A stretch of 64,000 nt of DNA from Aliihoeflea aestuarii (lineage in GTDB: Bacteria > Pseudomonadota > Alphaproteobacteria > Rhizobiales > Rhizobiaceae). The stretch is taken from NCBI RefSeq assembly GCF_024105665.1, contig NZ_JAAAMK010000009.1, positions 98,528-162,527 on the forward strand, in the 5' to 3' direction. The notes below the pieces were generated by a model. The model did no database searches. It saw only the letters and a list, made by a program, of their open reading frames with translations, and was not told the origin of the DNA. Made by a program: the position numbers and the translations under genes. How positions within the stretch are numbered: position 1 is the first letter of the stretch; every line of letters starts with the position of its first letter. Of this stretch, positions 1 through 7,685 are shown one piece after another.

Positions 1-788
1 TGATCAAAGTGGACGATCTGCATATGCATTTTGGGGGCATCAAGGCGGTCGATGGCGCAAGCATCGAAATCGCCAAGGGCTCCATCACCGGTCTCATAGG
101 CCCGAACGGTGCCGGAAAGACCACGCTCTTCAACGTCATCGCAGGTCATTACAAGCCGACATCGGGTACGGTCTGGCTCGACGGCGAGGACATCACCGGC
201 ATGGCGCCGCACGAGCTTTTCCACATGGGATTGCTGCGCACCTTCCAGATCGCGCACGAATTCTCGACGCTGACCGTGCGCGAGAACCTGATGATGGTGC
301 CGCCGGCCCAGCCCGGCGAAATGCTCGTGGATGTGTGGTTGCGGCCGGGCAAGGTTCGCGAACGCGAAATCGAAGTGCGCAGGCGCGCCGACGAAGTCAT
401 CGAATTCCTCGAGATCAGCCACGTCGCCGACGAACTGGCCGGCAACCTCTCCGGCGGCCAGAAAAAGCTTCTGGAACTTGGCCGCACCATGATGGTCGAC
501 GCCAAGATCGTCTTTCTCGACGAGGTCGGCGCGGGCGTCAACCGCACCCTTTTGAACACGCTCGGCGATGCGATCATCCGCCTCAACAAGGAACGCGGCT
601 ACACGTTCTGCATGATCGAGCACGACATGGATTTCATCGGCCGTCTTTGCGACCCCGTCATCGTGATGGCGGAAGGGCATGTGCTGGCCGAAGGCACCGC
701 CGACGAGGTCAAGGCCAACGAGCAGGTCATCGAGGCCTATCTCGGTACGGGCCTTCGCGAAAGGCCGAAGAAGGGAGCCGTCCAATGA
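1..788 (+). CDS. livG: Branched-chain amino acid/amide ABC transporter, ATP-binding protein (LivG type)
   Basis: Cytoplasmic ATPase of a HAAT-family ABC importer that powers uptake of branched-chain amino acids, amides or urea. The reading frame is open to the left edge: the first two bases are TG in frame, so the start codon very likely begins one base outside the window and the protein starts (M)IKVDDLHMHFGG. Walker A GPNGAGKTT lies near residues 34-42, the signature LSGGQKKLLELGR near 150, and the H-loop IEHDMDF near 205. Walker B reads IVFLDEVGAGVN, with Val where most relatives have Pro after the catalytic Asp-Glu. The stop overlaps the next start by 4 nt (ATGA), so translation is coupled. 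The periplasmic binding protein is not in the window and may lie upstream. The substrate cannot be read from the ATPase. Confidence 0.9.
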   Translation, partial: IKVDDLHMHFGGIKAVDGASIEIAKGSITGLIGPNGAGKTTLFNVIAGHYKPTSGTVWLDGEDITGMAPHELFHMGLLRTFQIAHEFSTLTVRENLMMVPPAQPGEMLVDVWLRPGKVREREIEVRRRADEVIEFLEISHVADELAGNLSGGQKKLLELGRTMMVDAKIVFLDEVGAGVNRTLLNTLGDAIIRLNKERGYTFCMIEHDMDFIGRLCDPVIVMAEGHVLAEGTADEVKANEQVIEAYLGTGLRERPKKGAVQ

Positions 789-1489
789 GCTTCCTGATCG
801 GTGAGAACATGACCGGCGGCTACGGCGGCGCGGACATTCTCCACTCCTGCACCATCGCCGTCGAGAAAGGCGAGATCGCCGTCATCGTCGGCCCCAACGG
901 CGCGGGCAAGTCGACCGCCATGAAGGCGATGTTCGGCATGCTGGGCCTGCGCGAAGGCCAGGTGCGCCTCGGCGAGACGGACATCACCACCCTGTCGCCG
1001 CAGGATCGCGTGAAGGCAGGAATGGGCTTCGTGCCGCAGACCTCCAACGTTTTCGTCACGATGAGCGTCCAGGAAAATCTGGAAATGGGCGCCTATATCC
1101 GCACCGACGATTTCTCCGACACGATGGCGCAGGTCTTCGACCTGTTCCCGATCCTGAAAGAGAAGCGCAAGCAGCCGGCGGGCGAACTGTCAGGCGGCCA
1201 GCGCCAGCAGGTCGCGGTCGGCCGCGCGCTGATGACCCAGCCTTCGGTCCTGATGCTCGACGAGCCGACGGCGGGCGTTTCGCCGATCGTCATGGACGAA
1301 CTCTTCGACCGCATCCTCGACGTCGCCGCCACAGGCATCGCCGTCATGATGGTGGAGCAGAACGCGCGTCAGGCGCTCGCGATCGCGGATCGCGGCTACG
1401 TGCTCGTTCAGGGTCGCAACCGCTTCACCGATACCGGCGAAGCGCTTCTCGCCAATCCCGAGGTTCGCGCCTCGTTCCTGGGAGGTTGA
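785..1489 (+). CDS. livF: Branched-chain amino acid/amide ABC transporter, ATP-binding protein (LivF type)
   Basis: Second ATPase of the same importer, 234 residues, the normal LivF length. It starts at the ATG overlapping the livG stop; the frame is open further upstream, but that stretch is only the livG shadow. Walker A GPNGAGKST is at about 36-44, the signature LSGGQRQQVAVGR at about 135, Walker B VLMLDEPTAGVS at about 157 and the switch region MMVEQNARQAL near 190, all canonical. LivF and LivG form a heterodimer on the cytoplasmic side of the LivH/LivM channel. GGAGG just before the stop is the ribosome-binding site of the next gene, so the four genes form one operon. Confidence 0.92.
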   Translation: MSFLIGENMTGGYGGADILHSCTIAVEKGEIAVIVGPNGAGKSTAMKAMFGMLGLREGQVRLGETDITTLSPQDRVKAGMGFVPQTSNVFVTMSVQENLEMGAYIRTDDFSDTMAQVFDLFPILKEKRKQPAGELSGGQRQQVAVGRALMTQPSVLMLDEPTAGVSPIVMDELFDRILDVAATGIAVMMVEQNARQALAIADRGYVLVQGRNRFTDTGEALLANPEVRASFLGG

Positions 1490-1491
1490 CG

Positions 1492-2493
1492 ATGGATTTT
1501 CTCAATGCCCTCGTCATGTTCGCCAATTTCGTGTTCCTGCCGGGTCTGGCCTATGGCGCGCAGCTCGCGCTCGGCGCGCTCGGCATCACGCTCGTCTTCG
1601 GCATTCTTCGCTTTTCCAATTTCAGCCATGGCGACCTGATGGCCTTCGGCACCATGATCACCATCCTGGTGACCTGGTGGCTGATCGGCGCCGGCATCAC
1701 GCTCGGGCCATTGCCGACCGCGCTTCTGGCACTGCCGATCGGCATTGTCGGCGCAATCCTCATGTCGCTCGCCATCGATCGCCTCGTGTTCCGCTTCTAT
1801 CGGCGGCAAAAATCGGCTTCGATCGTGCTGGTCATGGCCTCGGTCGGTGTCATGTTCATTCTGAACGGCATCGTCCGCCTCATCATCGGCCCCAACGATC
1901 AGCGCTTCGCCGATGGCGAACGCTTCCTGATCACGGTGCGCGAGTTCCGTGAATGGACCGGCCTTGCCGAGGGACTGGCGATCCGCCTGCCCGTCGCGAT
2001 CACGGTCGTCGTCGCGGTCGTCGTCGTCATCGCCCTGTTCTGGTTCCTCAACTATTCGCGCACCGGCAAGGCCATGCGCGCCTATTCGGACAATGAGGAT
2101 CTGGCGCTTCTGTCGGGCATCAACCCGGACAAGGTCGTGCGGGTGACGTGGATCATCGCGGCGGCGCTGGCGACCATCGCAGGCGTGCTCTACGGCCTCG
2201 ACAAGAGCTTCCGCCCCTTCACCTACTTCCAGCTTCTCCTGCCGATGTTCGCAGCCGCGATCGTCGGCGGCATCGGCCAGCCGATCGGCGCGATCGCGGG
2301 CGGCTTCGTCGTCGCCTTTTCGGAGGTGACGCTGACCTACGCCTACAGGCGGGTGCTCGAATATATGGGCTTCCAGCCTGAAGGGCTCGTGCAGCTCCTG
2401 TCCACCGAATACAAATTCGCGATCTCCTTCGTCATTCTGGTGATCGTCCTTCTCATCCGGCCGACCGGCATATTCCGCGGGAGAGTGCTGTGA
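1492..2493 (+). CDS. livH: Branched-chain amino acid/amide ABC transporter permease (LivH type)
   Basis: Integral inner-membrane permease of about 333 residues with the LivH opening (LAYGAQLALGALGITLVFGILRF...) and several hydrophobic helices. An in-frame TTG lies six bases earlier, but GGAGG at 1481-1485 is correctly spaced for the ATG at 1492, so that start is preferred. The conserved cytoplasmic loop that contacts the ATPases is visible as SRTGKAMRAYSDNEDLALLSGIN near residues 185-207. It overlaps livM by 4 nt (GTGA). It pairs with LivM to form the translocation path; substrate remains undetermined. Confidence 0.9.
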   Translation: MDFLNALVMFANFVFLPGLAYGAQLALGALGITLVFGILRFSNFSHGDLMAFGTMITILVTWWLIGAGITLGPLPTALLALPIGIVGAILMSLAIDRLVFRFYRRQKSASIVLVMASVGVMFILNGIVRLIIGPNDQRFADGERFLITVREFREWTGLAEGLAIRLPVAITVVVAVVVVIALFWFLNYSRTGKAMRAYSDNEDLALLSGINPDKVVRVTWIIAAALATIAGVLYGLDKSFRPFTYFQLLLPMFAAAIVGGIGQPIGAIAGGFVVAFSEVTLTYAYRRVLEYMGFQPEGLVQLLSTEYKFAISFVILVIVLLIRPTGIFRGRVL

Positions 2494-3809
2494 GCAATCG
2501 CAACCGCATCATCGTTCTCTACAGCGCCATGGCGGCGCTGCTCCTGATCGTCGGCTTTTTCCAGAGCTGGACGCTTGCCGTCACGATCCTGAATTTGTGC
2601 CTGATCTCCGCAATCATGGCTCTCGGGGTCAACATTCAGTGGGGCTATGCCGGCCTGTTCAATGTCGGCATCATGGGCTTTGCCGCGCTCGGCGGCCTTG
2701 CCGGCGTGCTCGTCGCGATGCCGCCCGTTCCCGGCGCATGGTCGGCAGGCGGCGTCGGTATCGGCCTGTCGGCGATCGCGCTGCTGGGCACCATCGGGCT
2801 GATCGTGCTGGTGCGTTCGCGCATTCGTGGCAAGCGGGGCAACGCGATCGCGATCCTGATCGCCGTTGTCGGCTATTTCGTGATCCGCCATTTCTTCGAT
2901 CCGGCCGTAGCCGCCATCGAAAGCTATGACGCCGCGCGCACCGGCTATCTCGGCGGCCTCGGCCTGCCGATCGTCCTGTCGTGGTTTGTCGGCGGCCTTT
3001 TTGCGGCCGGTGCGGCATGGATCGTCGGAAAGGTCGCACTCGGGCTTCGGGCCGACTATCTGGCCATCGCCACGCTCGGCATTTCCGAGATCATCATCGC
3101 CATCATGCGCAACGAGGAATGGCTCACACGCGGCGTCAAGAACGTCGCCGGCCTGCCCCGCCCCGTCGCCTACGAAGTGCAGTTGCAGCAGCAGCCATGG
3201 TTCCTCGACCTCGCCACGACGCTGGGAATGCACCCTGCCTTCGCCTCGTCGCTCTATGTGCGCGTGTCCTATGCGCTCCTGTTCGCGGTCGTGCTGATCA
3301 TCATCATGTTCCTCGCCGAACGGGCCCTGAACTCGCCCTGGGGCCGCATGATGCGCGCCATCCGCGACAACCGCGACGCCGCCGCCGCGATGGGCAAGAA
3401 CGTCACCAAACGCCATCTCCAGGTCTTCGTCCTGGGCTCAGCCGTGGTCGGCGTCGCCGGCGCGATGCTGACGACGCTCGACGGACAGTTCACGCCCGGC
3501 CAGTACCAGCCCCTGCGTTTCACCTTCCTGATCTGGGTGATGGTGATCGTCGGCGGGTCCGGCAACAATTGGGGCGCGGTCCTCGGCGGTTTCCTGATCT
3601 GGTTCGTCTGGGTCGAGGCGGAGCCCGTCGGCGGCTGGCTGATGTCGGTCCTGACCTCGGGTCTCGGCCCCACGAACGCGCTCCGGCTCCATCTCGTCGA
3701 CGCCGCACCCTATATGCGACCGCTGATGATGGGCCTCATCCTGCTGCTGTGCCTGCGCTTTGCACCGCGCGGGCTGATCCCCGAGCGCGTCTCACGCGCC
3801 AGGCACTGA
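2490..3809 (+). CDS. livM: Branched-chain amino acid/amide ABC transporter permease (LivM type)
   Basis: Second membrane permease, 439 residues, with about ten hydrophobic segments. The GTG start overlaps the livH stop and is preceded by GGGAGAG. The family core LALRADYLAIATLGISEI (here LGLRADYLAIATLGISEI) is at about residues 184-201, and the coupling loop SPWGRMMRAIRDNRDAAAAMGKN at about 280-302. It is somewhat longer than an average LivM because of an extra hydrophobic stretch near residues 95-130. It is the last gene of the operon, and a strong intrinsic terminator follows within 6 bp. Confidence 0.9.
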   Translation: MSNRNRIIVLYSAMAALLLIVGFFQSWTLAVTILNLCLISAIMALGVNIQWGYAGLFNVGIMGFAALGGLAGVLVAMPPVPGAWSAGGVGIGLSAIALLGTIGLIVLVRSRIRGKRGNAIAILIAVVGYFVIRHFFDPAVAAIESYDAARTGYLGGLGLPIVLSWFVGGLFAAGAAWIVGKVALGLRADYLAIATLGISEIIIAIMRNEEWLTRGVKNVAGLPRPVAYEVQLQQQPWFLDLATTLGMHPAFASSLYVRVSYALLFAVVLIIIMFLAERALNSPWGRMMRAIRDNRDAAAAMGKNVTKRHLQVFVLGSAVVGVAGAMLTTLDGQFTPGQYQPLRFTFLIWVMVIVGGSGNNWGAVLGGFLIWFVWVEAEPVGGWLMSVLTSGLGPTNALRLHLVDAAPYMRPLMMGLILLLCLRFAPRGLIPERVSRARH

Positions 3810-3814
3810 CACGA

Positions 3815-3841
3815 AAAAGGGCGGCATCGAGCCGCCCTTTT
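3815..3841 (+). terminator. Intrinsic terminator after the liv operon
   Basis: Perfect 11-bp stem AAAAGGGCGGC / GCCGCCCTTTT with a 5-nt ATCGA loop. T-rich sequence follows the stem on the plus strand. It sits 6 bp after the livM stop and could also work toward the minus strand because the stem begins with an A run. Confidence 0.9.
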
Positions 3842-3878
3842 GTTTGAGTGACTTGAGCGGTTTTAACGTCGAGGAATA

Positions 3879-3911
3879 GATTCCTGTGACGAGCACAGGA
3901 ATCCATGCCTC
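3879..3911 (+). repeat. Short palindromic intergenic repeat, copy 1
   Basis: The core TTCCTGTG-ACGAG-CACAGGAA is a palindrome followed by TCCATGCCTC. The same unit occurs at 10240-10275 and 10334-10369. It lies between the convergent liv and tlpA ends. Short palindromic units of this kind are common in rhizobial intergenic DNA; the function is unknown. Confidence 0.8.
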
Positions 3912-3945
3912 AACCGTCCCACCTGCACCACGGCGCCGAACTCTC

Positions 3946-4620
3946 TCAAATCGCCGCTTCGATCAGCGCCTTCGCGTCCTCGCTCGCCCATTCGGCCGGC
4001 CCGTTCATGTGGCCGAGCAGGCAGCCGTCGGCATCGACCAGCAGCGTTACCGGCAGGCCGAGCGCCAGGTTGCGGCGGCGAAGTTCGTTGAAGATCCCGA
4101 GTGTGTTGTCGCGGTAATAGCCGAGCGAGGCGACGCCGATCTCGTCGAGAAACGCGGTCGGCTTCTCGTCGTCGCCGGTATCGACATTGACGGCGACGAC
4201 CTCGAACGTCTCGCCGCCCATTTCGTCCTGCAACTCGTTCAGCGCCGGCATCTCCTCGCGGCACGGCGCGCACCACGTCGCCCAAAGATTGACGAGCGTC
4301 ACCTTGCCGATATCGCTGAGTTGCATTCTTGTGCCCTGCGGGTCGTTGAAGGCGAGATCGCCGACGAGGCGCGGCGGATCGGCCGGCAGCATCGCCGCCA
4401 CTTCACCTGTGATCAGCGGGTCGAGCAGTGCGACCTTTTCGGTCTTCGCCTCACAGGCGGCGGCAGCGGCGGGATCGACTGCGGCAGTCGCGGGAGCCTG
4501 CTCGTTGTTGCCAGATGGCCCGCCCATCACGTATACGCCGAGCGCACCGGCCAAAACGCCGGCGACGGCCGCGAGCCCGATCAGCCGGCCCGTCGGAAGG
4601 TTCGATTGTCCATTAGCCAT
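3946..4620 (-). CDS. tlpA: TlpA-family thiol:disulfide interchange protein
   Basis: Membrane-anchored periplasmic thioredoxin of the TlpA/ResA family, 224 residues. In rhizobia such proteins keep cytochrome apoprotein cysteines or copper-chaperone thiols reduced. The N-terminus (about residues 12-32) is one hydrophobic anchor, and the thioredoxin fold carries [15 protein letters not shown] (active-site CxxC) at about 115-129. The conserved cis-Pro loop is [13 protein letters not shown] near 185. The open frame runs far upstream across argH; the ATG at 4620 is chosen because GGAGA precedes it by 8 nt and the product then has a proper signal anchor. It is divergent from argH with only 30 bp between the two start codons, so their promoters must overlap each other or the opposite gene. 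Confidence 0.88.
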   Translation of the reverse strand: MANGQSNLPTGRLIGLAAVAGVLAGALGVYVMGGPSGNNEQAPATAAVDPAAAAACEAKTEKVALLDPLITGEVAAMLPADPPRLVGDLAFNDPQGTRMQLSDIGKVTLVNLWATWCAPCREEMPALNELQDEMGGETFEVVAVNVDTGDDEKPTAFLDEIGVASLGYYRDNTLGIFNELRRRNLALGLPVTLLVDADGCLLGHMNGPAEWASEDAKALIEAAI

Positions 4621-4650
4621 AATCTGTCTCCGGGGACGCGGAATATCACG

Positions 4651-6072
4651 ATGAGCGAAAAGAAGGCCAGCAACCAGATGTGGGGCGGACGATTTGCCTC
4701 GGGTCCAGCCGCGATCATGGAAGCGATCAACGCCTCCATCGGCTTCGACAGGAAGCTTTACGCGCAGGACATCCGCGGCTCGCTCGCACAGGCGGACATG
4801 CTGGCAGAGCAAGGCATCATCACGACCGAGGACCGCGACAAGATCGTTGGCGGCCTGAACCAGATCAAGCAGGAAATCGAAGCCGGCACGTTCGAGTTTT
4901 CGGCGCGCCTCGAAGACATCCACATGAATGTCGAGGCGCGGCTCGCCGACCTGATCGGCCCCGCCGCCGGACGGCTTCACACGGCCCGCTCGCGCAATGA
5001 CCAGGTGGCACTGGATTTCCGCCTTTGGGTGAAGGAGGAATTGCAGCGCCTCGATGCCGCGCTGACCGGCCTGATCGACGCATTCCTGACCCGCGCGGAA
5101 GAACACGCCGCGACCGTCATGCCCGGCTTCACCCATCTCCAGACCGCCCAGCCCGTCACTTTCGGCCATCACTGCATGGCCTATGTCGAGATGTTCGGGC
5201 GCGACCTGTCGCGCGTGCGCGATGCAATCGAGCGCATGGACGAATCGCCGCTTGGCGCAGCCGCCCTTGCCGGCACCGGCTTTCCGATCGATCGCCAGAT
5301 GACGGCGAAAGCGCTCGGCTTCCGCGAACCGACCCGCAACTCAATCGATACCGTGTCCGACCGCGATTTCGCGCTCGAATTTCTGTCGACCGCGTCGATC
5401 TGCGCGACGCATCTGTCGCGTCTAGCCGAAGAGATCGTCATCTGGTCGACACCGCAATTCGGCTTCGTGCGCCTGTCCGACCAGTATTCGACCGGCTCCT
5501 CCATCATGCCGCAGAAGAAGAACCCGGACGCCGCCGAACTCATCCGTGCCAAGACCGGCCGCATCAACGGCCACATGATCGCGCTTTTGACGGTCATGAA
5601 GGGCCTGCCGCTCGCCTATTCGAAGGACATGCAGGAAGACAAGGAAGCCGTATTCGACGCGGCCGAAACGCTCGACCTGATGGTCGCCGCCATGACCGGC
5701 ATGATTTCCGACATGACCGTCCAGAGCGCCGCGATGAAGAAGGCGGCCGGCTCCGGCTATTCCACCGCGACCGACCTTGCCGACTGGCTGGTGCGCGAAG
5801 CGGGCCTGCCCTTCCGCGAGGCGCATCATGTGACGGGCCGCGCCGTCGCGCTGGCGGAGGAAAAAAAGGTGACGCTCGACCGGCTGTCGCTCGTCGACCT
5901 GAAGGCCATCGACGAGCGCATCACCGACGACATCTTCTCGGTTCTCTCCGTGCAGGCGTCGGTGAAAAGCCGCACCTCCTTCGGCGGCACCGCTCCGCAG
6001 GAAGTGCGCCGCCAGATAAGCTACTGGCGAAAGCGTCTGAAACAGGATGCAGGCCGCGCCAAACTTCGCTAA
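4651..6072 (+). CDS. argH: Argininosuccinate lyase
   Basis: Last step of arginine biosynthesis: splits argininosuccinate into arginine and fumarate in the cytoplasm. It is 473 residues long, as expected. The frame is open for another 765 bp upstream, but homology-like sequence begins at [15 protein letters not shown], so the ATG at 4651 is chosen. The fumarase/aspartase-superfamily signature [12 protein letters not shown] is at about 283-294, and [13 protein letters not shown] (substrate and flexible loop) at about 110-122. It heads a plus-strand group argH-lptM-lysA-TIGR02302 with short gaps, an order common in Rhizobiales. Confidence 0.97.
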   Translation: MSEKKASNQMWGGRFASGPAAIMEAINASIGFDRKLYAQDIRGSLAQADMLAEQGIITTEDRDKIVGGLNQIKQEIEAGTFEFSARLEDIHMNVEARLADLIGPAAGRLHTARSRNDQVALDFRLWVKEELQRLDAALTGLIDAFLTRAEEHAATVMPGFTHLQTAQPVTFGHHCMAYVEMFGRDLSRVRDAIERMDESPLGAAALAGTGFPIDRQMTAKALGFREPTRNSIDTVSDRDFALEFLSTASICATHLSRLAEEIVIWSTPQFGFVRLSDQYSTGSSIMPQKKNPDAAELIRAKTGRINGHMIALLTVMKGLPLAYSKDMQEDKEAVFDAAETLDLMVAAMTGMISDMTVQSAAMKKAAGSGYSTATDLADWLVREAGLPFREAHHVTGRAVALAEEKKVTLDRLSLVDLKAIDERITDDIFSVLSVQASVKSRTSFGGTAPQEVRRQISYWRKRLKQDAGRAKLR

Positions 6073-6108
6073 AGACGAACATCAATCGCATCGATCCGGA
6101 CGAGGCTC

Positions 6109-6321
6109 ATGGCATCAGGCAGGTTTTTCGCGTCGCTCGCACTCGTGATGGCAGTATCCGTCGCCGTTTCGGCCTGCGGTCGCCGCCCCGGCTCGCTGGA
6201 CACGCCCTATCAGGCGGCAATCGACGCCCGTCAGGAAGCTGCCGACAACGACCAGCCCTTGCCGCCGGAGCCGACACCGCCGGTCGCCGATCGCCCGTTC
6301 ATCCTCGACCGCCTTCTCTAA
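6109..6321 (+). CDS. lptM: Small lipoprotein, LptM-like
   Basis: 70-residue secreted lipoprotein. A short signal peptide ends in the lipobox VSAC (Cys about 23) and is followed by a charged, proline-rich tail that ends DRPFILDRLL. It matches the family of tiny lipoproteins found next to lysA or dapF (YifL/LptM in E. coli), which helps the LptD/LptE translocon mature at the outer membrane. GAGG precedes the ATG. The link to LptM rests on size, lipobox, tail composition and position before lysA, not on alignment. The functional assignment is therefore tentative, but the gene itself looks real. Confidence 0.75.
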   Translation: MASGRFFASLALVMAVSVAVSACGRRPGSLDTPYQAAIDARQEAADNDQPLPPEPTPPVADRPFILDRLL

Positions 6322-6334
6322 AGAAGCATCGCCC

Positions 6335-7603
6335 GTGAACCATTTCGATTATCGCAACGGTGTGCTGCATGCCGAGGACGTATCCGTGCTCGACATCGCG
6401 GCCGAAATCGGCACGCCATTCTACTGCTACTCCACTGCCACGTTGACGCGCCACTATAAGGTCTTCGCGGATGCCTTCGCGGACATGGACGCACTCGTCT
6501 GCTACGCGATGAAGGCCAACTCCAACCAGGCGGTCCTGAAGACGCTCGCAAATCTCGGCGCAGGCGCCGACGTGGTCTCGGAGGGCGAATTGCGCCGCGC
6601 GCTGGCGGCCGGCATCCCCGCGCAAAGAATCGTGTTTTCCGGCGTCGGCAAGACCGCGCGGGAGATGGATCTCGCGCTTTCCGCAGACATCCATTGCTTC
6701 AACGTCGAATCCGAGTCCGAACTCGAACTCCTGTCCGAACGCGCGCAGATGGCCGGCAGGACCGCGCCGGTGTCGCTGCGAATCAACCCGGATGTCGATG
6801 CGAAGACCCACGTGAAGATTTCGACCGGCAAGGCCGAGAACAAATTCGGCATCGCCTGGAAGCGCGCCCGCGCGGCCTATGCGCGCGCCGCCGAACTGCC
6901 GGGCCTCAAGATCATCGGCATCGACACCCATATCGGCAGCCAGATCACCGAACTCCAGCCGTTCGACGATGCCATCGCGCTGCTGATCGACCTCGTCGGC
7001 CAGCTCAAAGCCGACGGTCATGCGATCGAGCATGTGGATATCGGCGGCGGGCTGGGCATCCCCTATCATTTCGACAACCAGCCCCCGCCCTTGCCGGACG
7101 CCTATGCCGAGACGGTTCGCCGCCGCCTGAAGCCGCTCGGGCTCAAGGTGATCTTCGAACCCGGACGCCTGATCGCCGGAAATGCCGGCATTCTCGTCAG
7201 CCAGATCATCTATGTGAAGGAAGGCGAGGCGAAGAACTTCCTGATCGTCGATGCGGCGATGAACGATCTCGTGCGGCCGACGCTTTACGATGCGTTCCAC
7301 GAAATCCGTCCCGTCGTGGAACCGGGCATGGAGGCCGCGCGCATGATTGTCGACATCGTCGGCCCGGTCTGTGAGACCGGTGACTATCTCGGACAGGCTC
7401 GCGACCTGCCGGCGATGAAAGCGGGCGACCTGATCTACGTAGCGACGGCCGGCGCCTATGGTGCGGTCCAGGCCGGCACCTACAATTCGCGCCTTTTGGT
7501 GCCCGAAGTGTTGGTTTCCGGCGATCGTTTCCATGTCGTGCGCCCGCGCCCGACCTATGACGACCTGATCGGCCTCGATTCAGTGCCGGACTGGCTGGAA
7601 TAG
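6335..7603 (+). CDS. lysA: Diaminopimelate decarboxylase
   Basis: PLP enzyme converting meso-diaminopimelate to L-lysine and CO2, the last lysine step. It is 422 residues, the standard length. The PLP lysine lies in CYAMKANSN (K60), HIGSQIT is near 205, the glycine-rich phosphate site GGGLGI near 238, EPGRLIAGNAG near 276 and the dimer-partner active-site motif CETGDYL near 345. The start is GTG, 13 bp after the lipoprotein stop. It probably belongs to the argH transcription unit. Confidence 0.97.
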   Translation: MNHFDYRNGVLHAEDVSVLDIAAEIGTPFYCYSTATLTRHYKVFADAFADMDALVCYAMKANSNQAVLKTLANLGAGADVVSEGELRRALAAGIPAQRIVFSGVGKTAREMDLALSADIHCFNVESESELELLSERAQMAGRTAPVSLRINPDVDAKTHVKISTGKAENKFGIAWKRARAAYARAAELPGLKIIGIDTHIGSQITELQPFDDAIALLIDLVGQLKADGHAIEHVDIGGGLGIPYHFDNQPPPLPDAYAETVRRRLKPLGLKVIFEPGRLIAGNAGILVSQIIYVKEGEAKNFLIVDAAMNDLVRPTLYDAFHEIRPVVEPGMEAARMIVDIVGPVCETGDYLGQARDLPAMKAGDLIYVATAGAYGAVQAGTYNSRLLVPEVLVSGDRFHVVRPRPTYDDLIGLDSVPDWLE

Positions 7604-7685
7604 CACCCGCATTTCACGATTTGGTGGCCGGCCTCGCCTTCGCCGCGTTTGCTGTTATCCTGCCCGGTGAACGCAAGGACGGCGA

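Noticed and set aside
2343..3416. 357-codon minus-strand frame opposite livM
   Set aside because: Antisense shadow of a clear LivM permease; product is hydrophilic and motif-free.
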